Notes: a model not told the origin generated them from the letters alone. DNA of 64,000 nt from Corynebacterium freneyi (GCF_030408835.1 NZ_CP047357.1:124001-188000); one strand, 5' to 3'. Positions 8,378 through 17,107 are shown, numbered from the stretch's first letter. Numbers and translations: made by a program.

Positions 8378-8956
8378 ATGAGCACGACTTTTCCGGGGCA
8401 CGCGGACCCCGACCAGGGCCACCGCGACGATGACGACGACCGTTCCTACGCCGTCGCCGTCCTCCTCGGCGACGACGGGTGGACCGTGCGCGAACTCGGC
8501 GACGAGGCGCTGGACTCGCTGGCCGACGCCACCGCCCAAATGCGCCGCCTGCGCGCCGAACGCGCGTCGTTCGCGATGCTCAACATCGACGACGACTATT
8601 TCATCCTCCTGCGGCCCGTGCCCGGCGGCGTGCGCGTACTGCTTTCCGACGCCACCGCCTCGGTCACCGACGACATCGCCGCCGACGTCATGGACGAAAT
8701 CGACGAGGACATCCCCGACCTCGACGAAGACGAACTCGACGACGTCGACTCGTGGCCCGAGGGCGACCTGGAAATCCTCGCCGACCTCGGTGTGCCCGAA
8801 GACGTGCTGTCCGTCATCTGCGACGACCAATCCCTGTGGGCCTCCGAGCAACTGCACGCCATCGCGGCCGAGCTCGGCTTCGACGAAGCGCTTGCCGACG
8901 AAACCGGCGTCGACGTCGACGACCCGGACATCGACTACGCCCACGATGACGACTGA
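8378..8956 (+). CDS. tRNA adenosine deaminase-associated protein
   Basis: The 192-aa protein is very acidic (Asp/Glu-rich throughout) and is encoded directly before tadA, overlapping it by 11 nt. This is the usual position of the actinobacterial family named for that linkage. Visible blocks are YAVAVLLGDDGWTVREL, a two-stranded RPVPGGVRVLLSDAT and a C-terminal DVLSVICDDQSLWASEQL. A role supporting TadA is inferred only from conserved linkage; no catalytic motif is seen. Confidence 0.8.
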   Translation: MSTTFPGHADPDQGHRDDDDDRSYAVAVLLGDDGWTVRELGDEALDSLADATAQMRRLRAERASFAMLNIDDDYFILLRPVPGGVRVLLSDATASVTDDIAADVMDEIDEDIPDLDEDELDDVDSWPEGDLEILADLGVPEDVLSVICDDQSLWASEQLHAIAAELGFDEALADETGVDVDDPDIDYAHDDD

Positions 8957-9437
8957 CGGCCGCGCACTGCCACGACCCGAAACCCACGTCCGCGACGAAG
9001 AATGGATGCGCGCCGCCATCGACGTCGCCCGCCGCACCCCACCCGGCGACGTCCCCGTCGGCGCGATCATCGTCGGCCCCGACGGGACGGTCGTGGCGGA
9101 GGCGGCGAATCGTCGTGAAGCCGACGCCGACCCCACCGCCCACGCCGAAGTCCTGGCCATCCGCGCCGCCGCCCACGCACACGGCGACGGGTGGCGACTG
9201 GAGGAATGCACCCTCGTGGTGACCCTCGAACCATGCGTCATGTGCGCCGGCACCGCCGTCATGGCCCGCGTCGGCCGGATCGTGTTCGGTGCGTGGTCAC
9301 CGAAAACCGGGGCCTGCGGGTCGATTGTCGACGTCGTCCGCGACCCCGCCCACCCGTTCGCCCCCCACGTGCGCGGGGGAGTGCTCGCCGACGAATGCGC
9401 CGAGTTGCTGCCGGAGTTTTTCCGCGGCAAGCGGTGA
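8946..9437 (+). CDS. tadA: tRNA-specific adenosine deaminase
   Basis: The 163-aa deaminase converts A34 of tRNA-Arg(ACG) to inosine so that one tRNA reads CGU, CGC and CGA; two such tRNA genes lie in this window. The zinc-site signature is complete: TAHAEVLAI (HAE) and the PCVMC motif in TLEPCVMCAGT. Two GA-rich segments then lead to a C-terminal ECAELLPEFF helix. The ATG lies inside the upstream gene's end, so the two are translationally coupled. Confidence 0.93.
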   Translation: MTTDGRALPRPETHVRDEEWMRAAIDVARRTPPGDVPVGAIIVGPDGTVVAEAANRREADADPTAHAEVLAIRAAAHAHGDGWRLEECTLVVTLEPCVMCAGTAVMARVGRIVFGAWSPKTGACGSIVDVVRDPAHPFAPHVRGGVLADECAELLPEFFRGKR

Positions 9438-9641
9438 CGGTGCGGTAACGGGGTGACGGTGCGGTAACGGTTCGGCCAAGAGGTGAGTACTTTCCTGGCA
9501 TGTGGCGTGAACCGCGTTTATCGTCGTGGTTGAAGCTTCAAACGAAGAATCAACGGAACAATCCGCGAGCGTCGACCCGGGACGAAAGTCGGGAGCGACA
9601 ACGCGGAACGAAAACCGGGAACGAAAATCCAGGAGGACGAC

Positions 9642-9833
9642 ATGGGCAACTTCCAGAACAAGGCCGACGAGCTCGGTGGCAAGGCGAAGGAGGCCGCCGG
9701 CAACGCGGTCGGCAACGACGACCTGGCCAACGAGGGCAAGGGCGACCAGGTCAAGGCCGACGCCAAGCAGGCCGTCGAGGATGCCAAGGACAAGGTCACC
9801 GAGGGCCTCGGCAAGCTCAAGGGCGACGAGTAA
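9642..9833 (+). CDS. CsbD-family stress protein
   Basis: The 63-aa hydrophilic protein is composed of Lys/Asp/Ala-rich imperfect repeats (NKADELGGKAKEAAGNAVGN, then KGDQVKADAKQA and AKDKVTEG), the CsbD pattern of general stress proteins. An optimal AGGAGG lies 6 nt before the ATG. The upstream region contains several CGGGA(A)CGAAA-like units between 9580 and 9625 that could bind a regulator. It is a single-gene unit closed by a terminator. Confidence 0.88.
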   Translation: MGNFQNKADELGGKAKEAAGNAVGNDDLANEGKGDQVKADAKQAVEDAKDKVTEGLGKLKGDE

Positions 9834-9848
9834 GTTCGCAGCGCTTCG

Positions 9849-9884
9849 AACCGGGTCTCCGCGTCAGGCGGGGCCCGGTTTTTG
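9849..9884 (+). terminator. Terminator after csbD
   Basis: An imperfect stem ACCGGGTCTCCGC / GCGGGGCCCGGT is followed by five T residues. Confidence 0.7.
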
Positions 9885-9915
9885 CGTGTGTTGGGGTGCG
9901 GCGGCTTGGTCGGGT

Positions 9916-10077
9916 GTCGGTGTTGGAGCGGACGTGATCCCGCGTGCTCGTCGCAAGGCGTGGTCCGTTCGGCAGTCGGTGTTGGAGTGGACGTGATCGT
10001 GCGTGCTCGTCGGAAGGCGTGGTCCGTTCGGCGGTCGACGTTGGGGGGCGTGATCGTGCGTGCTCGTCGGGAAGCCC
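9916..10077. repeat. 59-bp tandem repeat, about 2.75 copies
   Basis: Units begin at 9916, 9975 and 10034 (GTCGGTGTTGGAG..., with inner GTGCTCGTCG and CGTGGTCCGTTCGGC). No credible gene lies here. There are no spacers, so it is not a CRISPR. Confidence 0.8.
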
Positions 10078-10091
10078 CGTGACCTGGCGAT

Positions 10092-10121
10092 TTGGTCGTT
10101 GAGGGGGGACTTCGATATGTT
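10092..10121 (+). promoter_or_regulatory. Promoter of tRNA-Ser(CGA)
   Basis: A -35 TTGGTC (10092-10097) and a -10 TATGTT (10116-10121) are separated by 18 bp. The preceding CGTGACCTGGCGATTTG matches the block before tRNA-Arg at ~3860. Confidence 0.65.
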
Positions 10122-10128
10122 TTTTCGC

Positions 10129-10219
10129 GGTGGCGTGTCCGAGCGGCCGAAGGTACTCGCCTCGAAAGCGAGTGTTGGGTAACCCCCAACCGAGGGTTCA
10201 AATCCCTCCGCCACCGCCA
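10129..10219 (+). tRNA. tRNA-Ser(CGA)
   Basis: This is a class II tRNA with acceptor GGTGGCG. The anticodon stem ACTCGC / GCGAGT carries loop CTCGAAA (anticodon CGA, reading UCG). A long variable arm (TTGGG/CCCAA) follows, and the gene ends with discriminator G and encoded CCA. Confidence 0.95.
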
Positions 10220-10222
10220 ACG

Positions 10223-10259
10223 GTCCCCCTACCTGTTAGTGCAGGTAGGGGGACTTTTT
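10223..10259 (+). terminator. Terminator of tRNA-Ser(CGA)
   Basis: A perfect 13-bp stem GTCCCCCTACCTG / CAGGTAGGGGGAC with a 6-nt loop is followed by TTTTT. Confidence 0.9.
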
Positions 10260-10350
10260 ATGTCCGGGCCGGCCGTAAGCGTGTCCCGTCCGCCCGCGTT
10301 TTGCCCCCCTTGGCCCGTCAACCCCGTCTGCCGGGCTGTTTCGGGGCGGC

Positions 10351-10435
10351 GAATTCGACAAATGCAGCCTCGCCTCTGGTGAACGCCGGTAAATGCCCAG
10401 GATGTGAAATCGTGTGGCTGCATTTGTCGTCTAAC
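10351..10435 (-). mobile_element. 85-bp inverted-repeat element, copy A (MITE/REP-like)
   Basis: Terminal inverted repeats CGACAAATGCAGCC and GGCTGCATTTGTCG enclose about 50 bp. The outer flanks are GAATTC on the left and GTCTAAC on the right. It is the reverse complement of copies at 18301 and 19566, with about 80% identity inside and near-identity at the ends. It encodes no protein and would need a transposase supplied in trans. It lies between tRNA-Ser and the MMPL gene. Confidence 0.75.
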
Positions 10436-10489
10436 TCCGACTGCTCGGGCCGTGATTGTGCCGCGTGGTGCGGGTGGGGCGCACGTGGT

Positions 10490-10600
10490 TGGGGTGCAGG
10501 TGGCTGCGTTGAGGCGGGGCGCGTGTGATTGCGGGAGGGGGTGCGGGTGGCTGCGTTGGGGCGGGGCGCGTGTGATTGCGGGTGGAGGGTGCGGGTGGCC
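10490..10600. repeat. ~47-bp G-rich tandem repeat
   Basis: Units share GGTGCRGGTGGCTGCGTTG and GCGGGGCGCGTGTGATTGCG. There are two full units (GTGGCTGCGTTG at about 10500 and 10547) and a partial third ending near 10600. No coding signal is evident. Confidence 0.65.
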
Positions 10601-11008
10601 GTGGCATGGATGCGGGGGGTTGCCGTCGCCGGGAGCTGCCTCGGCGCCGCTTCTTCGGTCCGCGCGCGCCGGCCGCTTTTGCTTGACGACGGCCCGTCTG
10701 AACGTCGAAGCGTCGTAAAGCAACTGCGAAGCCGGAACGCGACGGCGGCGCGGAAAGGACGGGGTGGGGCAGAAGGGATGCGAAGGTGGGGTAGAAGAGG
10801 CGCGAAAGGGAACGGGGAGGCGACGCGGGAGGGGCGGGGCAGACGGTGCGGTGCGGCGGGGCGATGTGCTTGCTGGGGCAATTGTTTCGCCTGTTGTCAC
10901 GCGAGGTACATGCCTACACGTATCCTGGGAGGGTGGCGCGCGCGTTCTGCGGCAAAACTGCCGCCCGCGCGCTCGCGAAGCAACGCGAGTGATAGGGGAA
11001 GTTGAGCG
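10601..11008. other. Non-coding stretch upstream of the MMPL gene
   Basis: I see no supportable gene. The stretch holds a head-to-head pair of the repeat, GCTTGACGACG (10681-10691) and CGTCGTAAAGC (10711-10721), 19 bp apart. A TATCCT at 10921-10926 is a possible -10 for the transporter. Confidence 0.5.
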
Positions 11009-14000
11009 ATGGCCAAGGTCCTGTTCAACCTCGGCAGGTGGTCCTACCTGCACAAATGGACGGTCATCATCGCATGGGTGCTGATCCTCTGCGGTGTCGG
11101 CGGTGCGGCCGGCGCATTCCAAAAGGGATTCGACGACCAGTTCTCGATCCCCGGCATGCCGTCGTCGATCGCCTCCCACATGATCGAGGACAAGTTCCCC
11201 AACGAAATCAACCCCATCCGCGAACAAACCGTCTACGTCGTGTTCGCCGCCCCCGAAGGCGAAAAACTCGAAGACCCCGGGAACATGGAAGCCGCCGACG
11301 CCGTCGTCGCCTCCATCAAGGACAACATCGACCAACTCACCGCCGACCAGATGCTCGTCAACCCGGTGCGGCTCAACCCCGAACTGCAACGCACCATCAT
11401 CGACGTCGGCACCAGCTCCGGCCTGCCGGAAAACGTCGCCAAGGCCGACGCCCACGCACTGCGCATGCTGTCCGAAGACGGCCGCTACGGCATCTCCCAA
11501 TTCGCCTTCGACGTCCGCGTCCCCAAGGACATCACCCCCGAAAACCGCCAGGCCCTGTTCGACGCCATGCAAATCGGCCGCGACGCCGGGCTGCAGGTCG
11601 AAGCGATGGGCCCCGGCATGATGGACCCCGTGGCCGTCAGCGCCACGTCGGAGATCATCGGCATCTCGGTCGCGGCGGCGGTGCTGATCGTGACGTTCGG
11701 CTCCCTCGTCGCCGCAGGCCTGCCGCTGATCACAGCCGTCGTCGGCATCGCGATCGGCTCGCTGCTCGTCGTGTTCATGACGTCGTTCACCACCGTCAAC
11801 TCCATCACCCCGGTGCTGGCGGTCATGATCGGCCTGGCCGTCGGCATCGACTACGCCCTGTTCATCCTGTCGCGCTACCGGTCCGAACGAGCCCGCGGGC
11901 TGACGAGAGCCGACGCCGTCGGCATGGCCACGGGCACGGCCGGTTCATCCGTCGTGTTCGCCGGCCTGACGGTCATCGTGGCGTTGGCGGCGCTGGTGCT
12001 GGCGAAGGTGCCGTTCCTGTCGCTGATGGGCATTTCCGCGGCGATCACCGTCGGCATCGCGGTGATCATTTCGCTGACGCTGCTGCCGGCGCTGATGGCG
12101 CTGTTCGGGGAGAAGATTTTCGCGGTGAAGATCCCGGGCATCGCGGGCAACCCGCTCAAGGGCAGCCGCCGCCCGCTGTTCGGGGGCAAGACGATGGGCC
12201 GCAGGTGGGTCGAGGCGATCCACAAGTCGCCGGGCCTGTTCCTGGTCGGCGCGGTCGGCATTTTGGTGGCGCTGTCGGTGCCGGCGGCGAACCTGCAGTT
12301 GGCGTTGCCGTCGGACTCGACGTCGCCGTACGGGTCGACGCAGCGCAATGCGATCGAGTTGGCGGCGGAGGGCTTCGGCCCGGGCCGTAATGCGCAGATG
12401 CTGATCGTCGCCGACGCGGATGACGTCAATCCGAATGCGGCGGTGCTGCAGCCGGTGGCGCGGGGTCTGATGTCGGGCGATCCGTCGATGTCGCCGGAGG
12501 ATGCGGCGCGGAAGGCGGCGTTCAGTTACGCGTTGGATCATTTCAAGAACAACGTCGACGTTGAGCACGTGCAGATGATCGGCATGAACGAGGACGGCAC
12601 GGGCGTGCAGATGATGCTCACGCCGAAGGCCGGCCCGCTTGATTCGGAGACGGGGTCGCTGATTGCGGCGTTGCGTGCGCAGCAGAATCAGATCGAGGAG
12701 GCCACGGGCCTGGTCACGGGCGTGACGGGGCTGATCCCGATTGAGCAGGACATCACGCAGCGGTTGTCGGATGCGATGCCGGTGTACCTGTCGGTGGTCA
12801 TCGGCCTGGCGATCGTGCTGCTGTTGCTGGTGTTCCGTTCGTTGGTGGTGCCGTTGACGGCGGGGCTGGGCTTCCTGTTGTCGGTTGGTGCGGCGTTCGG
12901 CGTGACGGTGCTGTTCTGGCAGGAGGGCCTGTGGGATCTGGTGCATACGCCGGGGCCGCTGGTCAGTTTCATTCCGATTTTCATGATCGGCGTGACGTTC
13001 GGTTTGGCGATGGACTATCAGGTGTTCCTGGTGTCGCGGATGCGGGAGCATTACACGCATTCGAAGGGGGTGTCGCGGCCGGGTTCGCGGTACAACGCGG
13101 TGGAGGAGTCGGTCATCGAGGGCTTCTCGTTGGGGGCGCGTGTGGTGACGGCGGCGGCGATCATCATGATCGCGGTGTTCGTGGCGTTCATCGGGCAGCC
13201 GTTGGCGTTCGTGAAGGTGTTCGGTTTCGCGTTGGGTGCGGCGGTGTTGTTCGATGCGTTCCTGGTGCGGATGACGTTGATTCCGGCGTCGATGTTCCTG
13301 TTGGGGCGTGCGACGTGGTGGATGCCGAAGTGGCTGGATCGGGTTTTGCCGTCGGTGGATGTCGAGGGTTCGGCGTTGGAGTCGAAGGCGGATGAGCTCG
13401 CGGCGGCGGGCAAGGCGGAGCGTGAGGCGGCGGCTTCGTCGCTTGACGACGGTTCGTCGGATTCCGGGGCGGCGAAGGGCCGCAAGCGGCGGAAGGGCCG
13501 CAAGGGCGGCAAAAACGGCAAGGATGCCAAGGACGCCAAGGGAACCGAAGCCGCCAAGGGGACCGAAGCCGCCAAGGGTGCCGGGGCGCTCGGCGGTGGT
13601 TCGGTCATCGGCGGTGCGGCCGCCGCGGCGCTGTCGCCGACGTTCCGGGAGCCGGCGCGGTCCACGGATGATGAGGCGACGACCGAGTTCCCGCTCGTCG
13701 ACGCCGAACTCGTCGAGGAGCCGAAGGGCCGCACGATCCGTGGCCCGGAGGTGCCGGTGACCTCGAAGCCGGAGTCGCAGCCGGAGCCGCACCGCACCCC
13801 GTTCAGCAGCCCCTACGCGGAGCGTCGTCTCAAGCGGGAGGAGGAGCGGGCCGCCCGTCTGAAGCGGGAGGCCGAGGAGAAGGAGGAGAAGGCGGCCGTC
13901 GAGCGAAGCGCGCAGCGGGTGTCGTGGCCGCCGCAGCAGCCCGCCGCGCCCGCCGGGCCGGTAGAGCCAGCCGAGTCGGCCGGGCCGGCCGAGCCAGCCG

Positions 14001-14143
14001 CGCCCGCCGAGCCGACCGAGCCCGCCGACGATTCGATCTCGGTCCAGGACCTCATCAAGCGCGAGGGCGGCCGCTCCCGCCCGCGCCGCCGCCGGGCCCT
14101 GTGGGACCCGCGCGACTACGACGAACTCGACGGAGACGACTGA
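11009..14143 (+). CDS. MMPL-family RND transporter
   Basis: The 1044-aa inner-membrane protein has two MMPL halves, each with one membrane helix, a large periplasmic loop and a five-helix bundle. The first bundle includes IGLAVGIDYALFILSRYRSERARG and the second GVTFGLAMDYQVFLVSRMREHY. These are the Asp-Tyr proton-relay motifs of mycobacterial MmpL and corynebacterial CmpL lipid exporters. A cell-envelope lipid such as a mycolate is the likely cargo but is not shown. Residues ~810-1044 form an unusually long Lys/Glu/Ala/Pro-rich cytosolic tail with KGTEAAKGTEAAKG repeats and a GCTTGACGACG copy (13441). GGGGAAG precedes the ATG. Confidence 0.88.
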   Translation: MAKVLFNLGRWSYLHKWTVIIAWVLILCGVGGAAGAFQKGFDDQFSIPGMPSSIASHMIEDKFPNEINPIREQTVYVVFAAPEGEKLEDPGNMEAADAVVASIKDNIDQLTADQMLVNPVRLNPELQRTIIDVGTSSGLPENVAKADAHALRMLSEDGRYGISQFAFDVRVPKDITPENRQALFDAMQIGRDAGLQVEAMGPGMMDPVAVSATSEIIGISVAAAVLIVTFGSLVAAGLPLITAVVGIAIGSLLVVFMTSFTTVNSITPVLAVMIGLAVGIDYALFILSRYRSERARGLTRADAVGMATGTAGSSVVFAGLTVIVALAALVLAKVPFLSLMGISAAITVGIAVIISLTLLPALMALFGEKIFAVKIPGIAGNPLKGSRRPLFGGKTMGRRWVEAIHKSPGLFLVGAVGILVALSVPAANLQLALPSDSTSPYGSTQRNAIELAAEGFGPGRNAQMLIVADADDVNPNAAVLQPVARGLMSGDPSMSPEDAARKAAFSYALDHFKNNVDVEHVQMIGMNEDGTGVQMMLTPKAGPLDSETGSLIAALRAQQNQIEEATGLVTGVTGLIPIEQDITQRLSDAMPVYLSVVIGLAIVLLLLVFRSLVVPLTAGLGFLLSVGAAFGVTVLFWQEGLWDLVHTPGPLVSFIPIFMIGVTFGLAMDYQVFLVSRMREHYTHSKGVSRPGSRYNAVEESVIEGFSLGARVVTAAAIIMIAVFVAFIGQPLAFVKVFGFALGAAVLFDAFLVRMTLIPASMFLLGRATWWMPKWLDRVLPSVDVEGSALESKADELAAAGKAEREAAASSLDDGSSDSGAAKGRKRRKGRKGGKNGKDAKDAKGTEAAKGTEAAKGAGALGGGSVIGGAAAAALSPTFREPARSTDDEATTEFPLVDAELVEEPKGRTIRGPEVPVTSKPESQPEPHRTPFSSPYAERRLKREEERAARLKREAEEKEEKAAVERSAQRVSWPPQQPAAPAGPVEPAESAGPAEPAAPAEPTEPADDSISVQDLIKREGGRSRPRRRRALWDPRDYDELDGDD

Positions 14144-14257
14144 CCCCGCCTCCGGCACCACCACATCACCGGCTGGGGCGCCCCCACACCGCGCCCCGGC
14201 CGCCGACGCCCGACCGGAACCCCGGCCGGGCCCGCGACTTTTCGAGGAGACCACCCC

Positions 14258-15553
14258 GTGACGGATTCAACGGCGAACGAGAAGAACTTCACCGTCGTCA
14301 AGCAGATGGACGGCGAGCCGGGGCGAGCCGGAATCATCCGCACCCCGCACGGGGACGTGGAAACCCCCGCGTTCATTCCCGTCGGCACCAAGGCGACGGT
14401 GAAAACGCTGACGCCCGAACAGATCCGGGCAACCGGCGCGCAGGCCGTGCTGTCCAACGCCTACCACCTGTACCTGCAGCCCGGCCCCGACATCGTCGAA
14501 GCCGCAGGCGGCCTGACGCGGTTCGAGAACTGGCACGGCCCCACGTTCACCGACTCCGGCGGATTCCAGGTGATGAGCCTCGGCGTCGGCTTCCGCAAGA
14601 CCCTCGCCATGGACGTCACCGGCCTGCAAAACGACGACATCGTCGCCCCCGGCAAGGAACGCAACGCCTTCGTCGACGAGGAGGGCGTCACCTTCCGCAG
14701 CCACATCGACGGCAGCTCGCACCGCTTCACGCCCGAGGTGTCCATGGGCATCCAGCACCAGCTCGGGGCGGACATCATTTTCGCGTTCGACGAACTGACC
14801 ACCCTGATGAACACCCGCCAATACCAGGAGGCCTCCGTCGAGCGGACGCACCGCTGGGCGAAACGCTGTCTCGACGAGCACGAACGACTGACGCGCGAAC
14901 GCAACCAGGTGCCGGGTCCGGTGGGCGACCTCGCCGAGGGGGAGCGGCCGCTGCAGCAGCTTTTCGGCGTCGTGCAGGGGGCCCAGTACGAGGATCTGCG
15001 GCGCCGTGCCGCGCGGGGGTTGGTGTCGCTTTCCGACGACGCCGAAGCCGCCGGGAAACTCGGCTTCGCCGGATACGGGATCGGAGGGGCGCTGGAAAAG
15101 CAGCGCCTGGGCGAGATCTGCCGGTGGGTCACCGACGAGCTGCCCGAGGACCGGCCGCGCCACCTGCTGGGAATTTCGGAGCCGGACGACATTTTCGCCG
15201 CCGTCGCCGCCGGCGCGGACACCTTCGACTGCGTCGCCCCGACCAGGCTGGCGCGCCGCGGCGGCGTGTACACCCTGGACGGGAAGATCACGCTGACGAA
15301 CGCGCGGTTCAAGACCGACTTCGGGCCCATCGATCCGGAGGTGGAGTCGTACACGTCGCTGAACTACTCGCGCGCGTACATCCACCACCTGCTCAAGGCG
15401 AAGGAGTACCTGGCGAGCACGCTGTGCACCATCCACAACGTGCACTTCATGGTGAAGCTGGTGGAGAACATCCGGGCGTCGATCCTCGACGGGACGTTCG
15501 ACGAGTACCGCGACGAGTTCCTCGGCCGGTACTACGCCGGGAAGAAAAAGTAG
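14258..15553 (+). CDS. tgt: tRNA-guanine(34) transglycosylase, zinc cysteines missing
   Basis: The 431-aa protein exchanges guanine 34 for a queuine-type base in GUN-anticodon tRNAs. The catalytic core is intact: FTDSGGFQ (Asp99), FGVVQG, and FDCVAPTRLARRG (Asp324, the nucleophile position). The zinc site is not. Where the family has CxCxxC, this protein reads Val362-Glu-Ser364-Tyr-Thr-Ser367, while the fourth ligand His393 remains. Flanking sequence (NYSRAYIHHL) is well conserved and in frame, so a frameshift is unlikely. The first ~12 residues include a CGTCGTCAAGC repeat. GAGGAG precedes the GTG start. It is close to the yhhQ-type and gluQ genes of the same pathway. Confidence 0.88.
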   Translation: MTDSTANEKNFTVVKQMDGEPGRAGIIRTPHGDVETPAFIPVGTKATVKTLTPEQIRATGAQAVLSNAYHLYLQPGPDIVEAAGGLTRFENWHGPTFTDSGGFQVMSLGVGFRKTLAMDVTGLQNDDIVAPGKERNAFVDEEGVTFRSHIDGSSHRFTPEVSMGIQHQLGADIIFAFDELTTLMNTRQYQEASVERTHRWAKRCLDEHERLTRERNQVPGPVGDLAEGERPLQQLFGVVQGAQYEDLRRRAARGLVSLSDDAEAAGKLGFAGYGIGGALEKQRLGEICRWVTDELPEDRPRHLLGISEPDDIFAAVAAGADTFDCVAPTRLARRGGVYTLDGKITLTNARFKTDFGPIDPEVESYTSLNYSRAYIHHLLKAKEYLASTLCTIHNVHFMVKLVENIRASILDGTFDEYRDEFLGRYYAGKKK

Positions 15554-15585
15554 CGGCGGGGCGGCCGCGGATGGCCGCCCCGCCG
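15554..15585. terminator. Bidirectional hairpin between convergent tgt and transporter genes
   Basis: A perfect 13-bp stem CGGCGGGGCGGCC / GGCCGCCCCGCCG has a 6-nt loop. There is no T tract. Confidence 0.6.
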
Positions 15586-15612
15586 GGGATTACCGCAGGG
15601 GCCGGGGGGGGT

Positions 15613-16443
15613 TTAGGCGGCCGCCGACACGTCGTAGTAGCCCTCGCGCTTCTTCACCCAGGCGATGACCTGGTACGTCACGGGCAGAACCACGACCTCC
15701 ACGCCGGTCTTCCACAGGAAACCGACGATGACGAAGTTGATGAAGTCACCCCACGTGGAGATGCCGATCGCCGACGCCGCGATGGAGCAGAAGATGAGGG
15801 TGTCGGCGAACTCGCCGACCACCGTCGAACCGATCAGACGCATCCACAGCGACTTCTCGCCCGTCCGACGCTTGATGGCCGTCAACGACCACGCGTTGAG
15901 CAGCTGCCCGACGAGGTAACCCGCCAGGCCCGCCAGCACCAGCTGCGGGACGGTGCCCAGGACGGTCTCGAACGCCTCCTGGTTTTCGTAGAAGCCCGCC
16001 GGAGGCAGGTTGATGGCGATGAAGAAGCTGGCCATGCCGATGGCCAGCACCGCGAAGCCCGTGTACACGGCGCGGCGGGTGGCGCGGAAACCGTACACCT
16101 CCGACAGTACGTCGCCGATGATGTAGCTCAGCGGGAAAAGGAAAAACGCACCGTCGGTGACCAGGCCGAACAATTCGACGCCCTTGGTGGCGGTGATGTT
16201 CGAGATCAGCAGGATGCCCGTGAAGATGCCCACCAGGATGGGGTACATCGACCGCTGCACGGGAACGTGGCGCGGCGCATCGGCCTCGATGGCGTCGACG
16301 TATTTCGAGGCGGAGCCGGCCTTCGCGGCGGCGCCTGCTGCGGTGCTGGTCTTGTCGGTGCGGGGGGAGTTCGTGGGCGTGAACGCGGGGGTCGCGGCAG
16401 CGCCCGGCCCAGAACCGTGGGCCGGAGATTCGGAATTGGTCAT
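15613..16443 (-). CDS. Queuosine-precursor transporter, YhhQ/VUT family
   Basis: The 276-aa membrane protein has a hydrophilic Ala/Pro-rich N-terminus (~55 residues) and then about six membrane helices. VUT/YhhQ family blocks are visible: ILLISNITATKGVELFG, FLFPLSYIIGDVLSEVYGF, LNAWSLTAIKRRTGEKSLWMR and STVVGEFADTLIFCSIA. The family imports queuine or preQ precursors, which fits its position facing tgt and near gluQ. The ATG at 16443 follows a -10-like TAGACT by 8 nt, so it is probably leaderless. Confidence 0.85.
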   Translation of the reverse strand: MTNSESPAHGSGPGAAATPAFTPTNSPRTDKTSTAAGAAAKAGSASKYVDAIEADAPRHVPVQRSMYPILVGIFTGILLISNITATKGVELFGLVTDGAFFLFPLSYIIGDVLSEVYGFRATRRAVYTGFAVLAIGMASFFIAINLPPAGFYENQEAFETVLGTVPQLVLAGLAGYLVGQLLNAWSLTAIKRRTGEKSLWMRLIGSTVVGEFADTLIFCSIAASAIGISTWGDFINFVIVGFLWKTGVEVVVLPVTYQVIAWVKKREGYYDVSAAA

Positions 16444-16451
16444 GGGGCGTG

Positions 16452-16457
16452 AGTCTA
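16452..16457 (-). promoter_or_regulatory. -10 element, leaderless start of the YhhQ-type gene
   Basis: TAGACT on the minus strand lies 8 nt before the ATG at 16443. Confidence 0.45.
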
Positions 16458-16513
16458 ATGCCCCGCCGCGCCACGACCGCATCCGAGCAGCGGAAAACGG
16501 CCGGTGGCCCCGC

Positions 16514-17101
16514 CTAGTTCGCGGCGTCGCCCGTACGCGGGTCGATTGCAACCGGGGCGGCGTCGACCAAAGCACGCAACTCCGACTGTGCCTTGTGGAG
16601 AATGCCGACCACCTCATCGACGTCCTTCGGATGTCGACCGTTGAGCAGCGGGTACGCGTCGCCCCACGTGTAATCGGTGGGCACCGTCTTCGCCTGCACC
16701 GTCACCAGCGCCTCGCGCAGCACCGCGATCGCGCCGATCAACGCCCGCGGCCCCGGGGTGAAGCCCATCACCAGCGACGGCTTGCCCATCAGCACGCCCG
16801 AACCCATCGGGCGGGAGCACCAGTCGATGGCGTTCGTGATCACCGCCGGCGCCGTGTGGTTGTACTCCGGGGTGATGATCACCAGCCCATCCGCGTCACG
16901 CACCGCGGCCCGCAGCTCGCGGACGATCTCCGGCTCCTGGCCCGGAACGTCGAGGTCCTCGTCGTAAAACGGAACGTCGCGCAGGCGGTCGAAGACGGCG
17001 GCGGTGTCGCCCTCCGGCAGATGGTGGATGAAAGCCTCCGCCAACTGACGGTTGGTCGAGGCCTTGCGGAGGGACCCCACGAAAATGACGTAGTTGCTCA
17101 T
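16514..17101 (-). CDS. NADPH-dependent FMN reductase
   Basis: The 195-aa flavodoxin-fold protein has the family's phosphate-binding loop FVGSLRKASTNRQLA near the N-terminus and the flavin motif ITPEYNHTAPAVITNAIDW, as in ArsH/chromate-reductase-type quinone or azo reductases. It supplies reduced FMN or detoxifies quinones; the substrate is not determined. ATG at 17101 was chosen over an upstream start at 17224 because the fold begins at once and a TATCGT -10 element lies 6 nt upstream. Confidence 0.85.
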   Translation of the reverse strand: MSNYVIFVGSLRKASTNRQLAEAFIHHLPEGDTAAVFDRLRDVPFYDEDLDVPGQEPEIVRELRAAVRDADGLVIITPEYNHTAPAVITNAIDWCSRPMGSGVLMGKPSLVMGFTPGPRALIGAIAVLREALVTVQAKTVPTDYTWGDAYPLLNGRHPKDVDEVVGILHKAQSELRALVDAAPVAIDPRTGDAAN

Positions 17102-17107
17102 GCGCCA

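Noticed and set aside
9916..10077. Possible CRISPR array
   Set aside because: The 59-bp units are contiguous, without spacers, fewer than three copies, and no cas genes are present.
9518..10201. 227-aa minus-strand ORF across csbD and the 59-bp repeats
   Set aside because: It runs through csbD, its terminator and most of tRNA-Ser, and is dominated by Ser/Thr/Pro/Arg repeats.
10229..11572. 447-aa minus-strand ORF spanning the repeat region and the start of the MMPL gene
   Set aside because: It crosses a tRNA terminator, the MITE and tandem repeats, and has low-complexity Pro/Arg/His composition without homology.
11945..14254. 769-aa minus-strand ORF opposite the MMPL gene
   Set aside because: It is extremely Arg/His/Gln-rich, produced by reverse reading of the transporter and its repetitive tail.
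14258..15553. Loss of the TGT zinc cysteines as a frameshift artefact
   Set aside because: Conserved residues on both sides (DPE before, NYSRAYIHHL after) are in the same frame, so the three substitutions are real in this sequence.
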